From NCBI GenBank assembly GCA_934667095.1, contig CAKULE010000001.1:162941-226940 (forward strand): a DNA stretch of 64,000 nucleotides, written 5' to 3'. This DNA is from an uncultured Oscillospiraceae bacterium (GTDB lineage: Bacteria; Bacillota; Clostridia; Oscillospirales; Oscillospiraceae). The notes beneath the pieces were generated by a model, which made no database searches, was not told the origin of the DNA, and saw only the letters and a list, made by a program, of their open reading frames with translations. Made by a program: the position numbers and the translations under genes. Shown one piece after another: positions 59,614-64,000 of the stretch. Each line of letters opens with the position of its first letter. The first letter of the stretch is position 1.

Positions 59614-61212
59614 TTACAGTGCGGCGAAGATCCGGGCGCCCCGGCCCCGCAGCCACAGCAGGAGCAGCCCCGCCAGCGCCGCCGTCACGGCGGCGCACAG
59701 GGCCAGCCACACCGGGGCGCTCATCGCGGCCGCCAGCAGGTAATAGCCGATCCCCAGCAGCGCGCCCCACAGCCAGCCCGCCAGCAGGGTCAGCAGCACG
59801 CCCAGGCTCTGCTTCACCGGGGCGGTCTCGTTGGTCCACGTGAGGTTGGGGCGCTTCAGGTTGATGGCCAGCCCGAGGGCGGCGATGAGCAGCACCGTCA
59901 GCTGGGGCAGGAGGAGCAGAAACACCGTCTCGCCCGCGGCCGTCCTCAGGGCGAAGGCCCCGCACAGGCTGCACAGCAGAGCGGGGGGACAGGCCACGAG
60001 CAGGTGGGCCTTCAGCTTGGCCCACAGCACCTGCCGGGGAGCCACAGGCAGGGACTGAGCCAGCCAGAGGTGCTTCCCCTCCAGCGAGACGGAGGGGGCG
60101 GTGATGTCGCAGCTGCCGGTAATGAGGCACACTCCGGCAGTGAGCAGCACCGCCGGGAAGCCGGGGGCGGCGCCGAAATTTTCCGTCAGGATGGCCCGCA
60201 GCGCATTGCCCTTGATGAGCAGGGCCACGGCGGCGGCCACTGCCATCAGCGCGCCGAAGCCGCAGTTGAGCATGTACCCGGCGCTGGCGGTGAAGCGGGC
60301 CAGCTCCTTCCCCAGCAGGGCGGCGGATAGGCTTTTGGTCCGGATGGGCCTGGTACTGCCCCGGACCCGTTCCGTCCTGCCGCCGGCGGTGGCGAGGGAC
60401 AGGAAGCTGTGGGAGAGGAGCCAGCCCGTCAGGGCCAGCAGGGCCAGCACCACGGCGGAGACCCCCAGTATGGCGGGAATATTGCCCTCTCCCATCCGGC
60501 CGAGGGCGTACAGGGGCCAGGCGGCCCCCTTCACCGCGCTGCCCAGCGCGGCGGCGTTGGCCACGATGTTCCGGATGACCGCGCTGGCCTTGAAGTAAAC
60601 AAAATAGTAGAGGCCGAAAAAAATCAGCGCGGCCAGCACGGAGATGAAGCTGCGGCCCTTTAGCTTGACGCTGACCTTGGCCACGACCCACCCCAGCAGG
60701 CAGGACAGAATGAGCACCAGCAGAGAGAGGAGCACGGCCAGCAGCAGACTGCCGATCACCCCGGCGGGGCCGGGCCGGGCGGTGACCCAGTAGACGATCA
60801 CCGCCGGCAGCATCACCACGCCGGAGAACATCAGCCCCATCAGGTACACCCCCATCAGCCGGGCGGTCAGGATGTACCGCACCGGGATGGGCAGGGAGAG
60901 GAGCAGGTCGTTGTCCCGGGCCAGGTAGAGCCCGGCGTAAGTGTTGAACACGCTGCCGAACACCCCGAGGGCCAGGGCGATGAGGAAGAGAATGGCAAAG
61001 TACAGCCAGCCCGCCCCGGCGGCGGTGAGGGGGGTGCACAGGCTGAGGGACAGGACGGTGAACAGACCGCCCAGCACCCCTGCCATCAGCAGCACATAGC
61101 CGGCGATGAGCAGGGCGCTGGACAGACGGGAGCGGCCCTTGCCGGTCTTGCCGTTGTAGAAAAAGCTGCGGTTGAACTCCAGAAGCTGCCGCCTCAGCAA
61201 GACCCTCAGCAT
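59614..61212 (-). CDS. ABC-2-type exporter permease (large, two-fold)
   Basis: 532 residues with about twelve helices in two halves. A cytoplasmic N-terminus (RRQLLEFNRSFFYNGKTG) is followed by ALGVFGSVFNTYAGLYLARDNDLLLSLPIP, which is typical of the putative ABC-2 exporter subunits that pair with a single ATPase. Substrate unknown. The ATG overlaps the ATPase stop by 7 bases with GGAGGACGAGTC, so they are translated together. Confidence 0.88.
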   Translation of the reverse strand: MLRVLLRRQLLEFNRSFFYNGKTGKGRSRLSSALLIAGYVLLMAGVLGGLFTVLSLSLCTPLTAAGAGWLYFAILFLIALALGVFGSVFNTYAGLYLARDNDLLLSLPIPVRYILTARLMGVYLMGLMFSGVVMLPAVIVYWVTARPGPAGVIGSLLLAVLLSLLVLILSCLLGWVVAKVSVKLKGRSFISVLAALIFFGLYYFVYFKASAVIRNIVANAAALGSAVKGAAWPLYALGRMGEGNIPAILGVSAVVLALLALTGWLLSHSFLSLATAGGRTERVRGSTRPIRTKSLSAALLGKELARFTASAGYMLNCGFGALMAVAAAVALLIKGNALRAILTENFGAAPGFPAVLLTAGVCLITGSCDITAPSVSLEGKHLWLAQSLPVAPRQVLWAKLKAHLLVACPPALLCSLCGAFALRTAAGETVFLLLLPQLTVLLIAALGLAINLKRPNLTWTNETAPVKQSLGVLLTLLAGWLWGALLGIGYYLLAAAMSAPVWLALCAAVTAALAGLLLLWLRGRGARIFAAL

Positions 61213-61919
61213 GACTCGTCCTCCAGTTCCAGGAAGACGTCCTCCAGACTGTCGTCCCCCTTGACCTCCTCCATAGTGCCCGAACGGATGAGCCGCCCGC
61301 CCTTGATGATGGCCACCTTGTCGCACAGCTTTTCCGCCACCTCCAGCACGTGGGTGGAGAAGAAGATGGCGCAGCCGCTGTCGCAGGCCTCCCGCATCAT
61401 GCCCTTCAGCAGGTGGGAGGCTTTGGGGTCCAGCCCTACGAAGGGCTCATCCATCAGGATGAGCCGGGGCTGGTGGAGCCAGGCGGCGATGATGGCCAGC
61501 TTCTGCTTCATGCCGTGGGAATAGGCGGCGATGGGCTGGCCCAGATCGCCGGTGAGAGCAAAGAGGTCGCCGTAGCGGCGGATGCGCGCCTGCCGGTCCG
61601 CGGCGCTGACGCCGAATATATCGGCGATGAAGTTCAGGAACTTCATCCCGGTCATGAAGTCGTAGAGGTCCGGATTGTCGGGGATGTAGGCCATGCGGGC
61701 CTTGCAGGCGATGGGGTCGGTCCGCAGGTCGATGCCGTCCACGGCGATGGAGCCGGAGTCGTACTGCAGAATGCCCGCCACGGACTTGAGGGTGGTGGTC
61801 TTGCCCGCGCCGTTGTGGCCGATGAAGCCGTAGATCTCCCCCGGGGCGATGTGGAGGCTCAGGTCGTCCACGGCCTTTTTCTCACCGTAGGCTTTGGTCA
61901 GGTGTTGGATGTTCAGCAT
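61206..61919 (-). CDS. ABC transporter ATP-binding protein of the ABC-2 export system
   Basis: 237 residues. Walker A is GHNGAGKTTTLKS, signature YSHGMKQKLAIIAAWL, Walker B LILMDEPFVGLDP and switch histidine FFSTHVLEVAEKL. This CcmA/NatA-like pattern goes with the large permease just downstream. An AAGGAGAATTTTATC-type site precedes the ATG. Third gene of the HTH-regulated operon. Confidence 0.95.
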   Translation of the reverse strand: MLNIQHLTKAYGEKKAVDDLSLHIAPGEIYGFIGHNGAGKTTTLKSVAGILQYDSGSIAVDGIDLRTDPIACKARMAYIPDNPDLYDFMTGMKFLNFIADIFGVSAADRQARIRRYGDLFALTGDLGQPIAAYSHGMKQKLAIIAAWLHQPRLILMDEPFVGLDPKASHLLKGMMREACDSGCAIFFSTHVLEVAEKLCDKVAIIKGGRLIRSGTMEEVKGDDSLEDVFLELEDESC

Positions 61920-61933
61920 GATAAAATTCTCCT

Positions 61934-62008
61934 TTATTCCGCAGTCTCAGCGATGTGCAGGCCACCGCTGGTGGAGGTCATGGACAGGGCGATCAGCCGT
62001 TTTTTCAT
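61934..62008 (-). CDS. 24-residue ORF between the HTH regulator and the ABC ATPase
   Basis: It reads MKKRLIALSMTSTSGGLHIAE plus three residues. AAGGAGGCGCTGCCC gives it one of the best ribosome binding sites in the area, and it fits neatly between the two genes (14 bases on each side). It could be a small peptide gene, a leader for the ATPase gene, or the remnant of a longer protein; the sequence alone does not decide. Confidence 0.45.
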   Translation of the reverse strand: MKKRLIALSMTSTSGGLHIAETAE

Positions 62009-62021
62009 GGGCAGCGCCTCC

Positions 62022-63005
62022 TTATTTCCGCTGCTCCAGCAGGCGGAGCACGCAGACCACCGCGCCGTACAGTACGCCGCCCACGGCCCAGATGACCCAG
62101 CTGGACTGGGGCTGGCCGTTGCCGTTGGGACCGAAGGTGTAGAGGAAAAAGACGGCGGTGACCACCATCCAGTAGACCACGCTGACCGTGCTGTTGAGAG
62201 CCCGGCGGCCCTTGCGGTGGGCGGCGTAGTCCCCCTCCTGCAACAGGCGGTCGAAGCCGGCCCGCACGGTCCCGGCGTAGACGAAGAGGAAGCAGCCGCA
62301 CCCGGCCAGAACCAGCAGCAGGCACATCGCCCCGATGCTCAGCAGGGAGTCCCCGAGGATGCACAGGGAGGCGAACAGGGGCAGCACAGACAGGATGCAC
62401 AGCAGGGTGGCCACGGTGTTCAGCCGGGCCTGGGTGGGGGCGAAGCGCTGCCGCGCCTCCTGCACCATAGCGGCCGCGCCCCGGTCCATCACAAAGGAGC
62501 CGTCCAGAAAGGCGAAATCCCGCTCCGCCGTCCCGCAGGACAGGAACAGGGCTACGGCGGCCGCCACCATCCCCAGCAGGACGCACATCCCGATTCCGGT
62601 GGCCAGATTGGCTGGGACCCGGTTGGGCCAGAGGTCGCTCATTCCAGCCAGCAGGATCAGGCACACGGGGGAGAGCACACACAGCAGGGTGCCCAGTGCC
62701 ATCCTCGGCGCGGCGGTCCGGCGCAGGTCCAGATAGCGGGCGGCCTCGGCCTCTGTCAGCCGGGGCAGAGGGGTGTCCGCCTCTGCGGCAGAGGACTGGG
62801 GCGTCTCCAGCTCATCCTTCAGCAGGTAGTCTGTGGTGACGCCGAACAGACGGCTCATCTGGACCACCTTGTCCAGATCGGGGACAGACTGGGCCCCCTC
62901 CCATTTGGACACTGACTGCCGGGTGACCCCCAACTGCTCCGCCAGCTCCTCCTGAGACCAGCCCGCCTGTCTCCGCAGGCGGATGAGCTTATCCGCAAGG
63001 ATCAT
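62022..63005 (-). CDS. Helix-turn-helix regulator with C-terminal membrane domain
   Basis: 327 residues. An N-terminal Xre/Cro HTH (LIRLRRQAGWSQEELAEQLGVTRQSVSKWEGAQS, ~6-40) is joined by a linker to a membrane region of about six helices (~105-320). Such membrane-tethered Xre regulators are common in Firmicutes ahead of ABC exporter genes. GGGAGGAATTTCATT fits the ATG at 63005. It is the first gene of the HTH/small ORF/ATPase/permease operon and probably regulates it. Confidence 0.9.
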   Translation of the reverse strand: MILADKLIRLRRQAGWSQEELAEQLGVTRQSVSKWEGAQSVPDLDKVVQMSRLFGVTTDYLLKDELETPQSSAAEADTPLPRLTEAEAARYLDLRRTAAPRMALGTLLCVLSPVCLILLAGMSDLWPNRVPANLATGIGMCVLLGMVAAAVALFLSCGTAERDFAFLDGSFVMDRGAAAMVQEARQRFAPTQARLNTVATLLCILSVLPLFASLCILGDSLLSIGAMCLLLVLAGCGCFLFVYAGTVRAGFDRLLQEGDYAAHRKGRRALNSTVSVVYWMVVTAVFFLYTFGPNGNGQPQSSWVIWAVGGVLYGAVVCVLRLLEQRK

Positions 63006-63132
63006 AATGAAATTCCTCCCAATTCCGGGCGGATGGTCCGCCCTTGATGGCAAAAGAATAGGGTATTTCCCGGTTGCGCGCCAGCGAGTTGACCATCAAA
63101 TCTGTCAACTGCCGGTTGCGCGGGGCGGAAAT

Positions 63133-63924
63133 TCACAGATACCGGGCTATTTCCTTCAGGTCGCGGAAGATCCCGTCGGGCTGAACAGGGGAGGCGGGGA
63201 CGTCCTCCGTCTTTGTCTCGCCGGAGAGCACCAGCAGGCCCTTCGCCCCGTTGTTCACGCCCACGGCCACATCGGTGTACAGCCGGTCCCCCACGAAGGC
63301 CACCTCCTCCCGGCGGAAGCCGGTCTGGTCCAGCACCATGTCTACGGTCTCGGCGCTGGGCTTGCCCAGATACCGGGGCTTGGCCCCGGTGGACAGGGTG
63401 ATGGCGGCACAGAAGGCCCCGCAGTCGGGGATGAAGCCGTCAGCGGTGGGGCAGTTCACGTCCGGGTGGGTGGCGAGGAACAGGCCCCCCCGGCGGATGT
63501 AGGTGCAGGCCCGCTCCAGCTTGCGGAAAGTGAGCTCCATATCGAAGGCGGCCACCACGATGTCGGGCTGATCTTCCTCCACCAGCGGGACGCCGGCGGC
63601 CGCGAAGCTCTCCCGCAGGGACTCGGTGCCCATGAGATACACCGTTTTGTCCGGGTAGCTGGCCTTGAGGTAGCGGATGGTCACATCGCCGCTGGTCATG
63701 ATCTGGTCCCGGCGGATGGGGCAGCCCATGCGGGCCAGCCGCTCCATATATTTCTCCGGCGTGCGGGAGGAATTGTTGGTGAAAAAGAGAAAGCTGCGGC
63801 CGGTGTCCCGGACCTTCTGTATGAAGTCCAGCGAGCCGGGGATGATGTTCTCGTCCAGATAAAAGGTGCCGTCCATGTCCAGCACGAAGAGCTTGACCGG
63901 GGCCAGCAGTTCACGGGGGTCCAT
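63133..63924 (-). CDS. HAD-superfamily phosphatase, NagD/AraL type
   Basis: 263 residues. HAD motif I is FVLDMDGTFYLDE, motif II FFTNNSS, the C2-cap region runs from ~80 to ~180, and motif III/IV is LGKPSAETVDMVL...VAFVGDRLYTDV. NagD/AraL-type enzymes dephosphorylate sugar or nucleotide phosphates with low specificity. AAGGAGGGCTCCGC fits the ATG at 63924. It has its own consensus promoter. Confidence 0.94.
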   Translation of the reverse strand: MDPRELLAPVKLFVLDMDGTFYLDENIIPGSLDFIQKVRDTGRSFLFFTNNSSRTPEKYMERLARMGCPIRRDQIMTSGDVTIRYLKASYPDKTVYLMGTESLRESFAAAGVPLVEEDQPDIVVAAFDMELTFRKLERACTYIRRGGLFLATHPDVNCPTADGFIPDCGAFCAAITLSTGAKPRYLGKPSAETVDMVLDQTGFRREEVAFVGDRLYTDVAVGVNNGAKGLLVLSGETKTEDVPASPVQPDGIFRDLKEIARYL

Positions 63925-63954
63925 GCGGAGCCCTCCTTTCAAAAAAGTGGGTCT

Positions 63955-63983
63955 ATTATACTCCATTCCGCCGGAGAGCGCAA
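63955..63983 (-). promoter_or_regulatory. Sigma-A promoter of the HAD phosphatase gene
   Basis: TTGCGC, 17-base spacer, TATAAT on the minus strand, ~30-60 bases before the start. Confidence 0.8.
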
Positions 63984-64000
63984 CCGGAAGAGGACGGTGC

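Overview
The window reads as chromosomal DNA from a high-GC, endospore-forming Firmicute, most like the gut Oscillospiraceae (the Flavonifractor / Lawsonibacter / Intestinimonas / Dysosmobacter group). The evidence is the set of sporulation genes (sigK, yqfC-yqfD, yabP-yabQ, spoVAC/D/E), the clostridial order dgt-dnaG-rpoD and yqfC-yqfD-phoH-ybeY-era, AGGAGG-type ribosome binding sites, and GC-rich hairpin terminators after most transcription units. The genus is inferred; there is no rRNA gene here.

Layout. 0-7.3 kb: end of an ABC exporter, sigK, a Pit-type phosphate permease (minus strand), then dgt-dnaG-rpoD-sfp. 7.3-14.3 kb: a pseudouridine synthase, the sporulation/RNA-processing block yqfC-yqfD-phoH-ybeY-era, and a Na/Pi cotransporter. 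14.4-21.2 kb: a glycosyltransferase, an OmpR-type two-component pair, and an Rrf2 regulator beside mnmA and cysK; the Rrf2 and cysK promoters share an operator-like motif. 21.4-24 kb: a chimeric carboxymuconolactone-decarboxylase/flavodoxin ORF behind a 19-bp-spacer promoter, then an AgrC/AgrA-like pair with LytTR-type repeats. 24-31.5 kb: a cell-surface block (SHOCT protein, clostripain-family lipoprotein, bactofilin, polysaccharide deacetylase, SLH-domain protein).

31.6-36.5 kb is a scar region. Six consecutive genes (ATC-hydrolase-like, tag, NTF2-like, 4-hydroxybutyrate-type CoA-transferase, old-yellow-enzyme-type oxidoreductase, amidohydrolase) are truncated, internally deleted or frameshifted, yet every internal deletion I can recognise keeps the reading frame.

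36.6-43.6 kb: ybaK, a CmpB-type membrane protein, five tRNA genes (Gly-UCC, Arg-UCU, His-GUG, Gln-UUG, Lys-UUU), an AI-2E-family permease, yabP-yabQ-divIC-S1 protein, hpf and a PaaI thioesterase. 43.8-46.2 kb: an amino-acid ABC importer whose binding protein has its two halves in swapped order, that is, circularly permuted. 46.2-53.2 kb: asnS, an uncharacterised repeat-headed membrane protein with mscS, hemW, and spoVAC facing spoVAD-spoVAE on the other strand. 53.3-64 kb: a zinc-ribbon protein with an acyl-ACP thioesterase, a transglutaminase-like protein with a DUF4358 lipoprotein, a PsiE-like protein, an EamA permease, a methionine-gamma-lyase-family enzyme with an AbrB-like regulator, an HTH/small-ORF/ABC-2 export operon, and a HAD phosphatase.

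The strongest candidates for something new are the permuted binding protein, the chimeric ORF under a MerR-like promoter, and the run of frame-preserving deletions. No CRISPR array, transposase, integrase or phage gene was seen.
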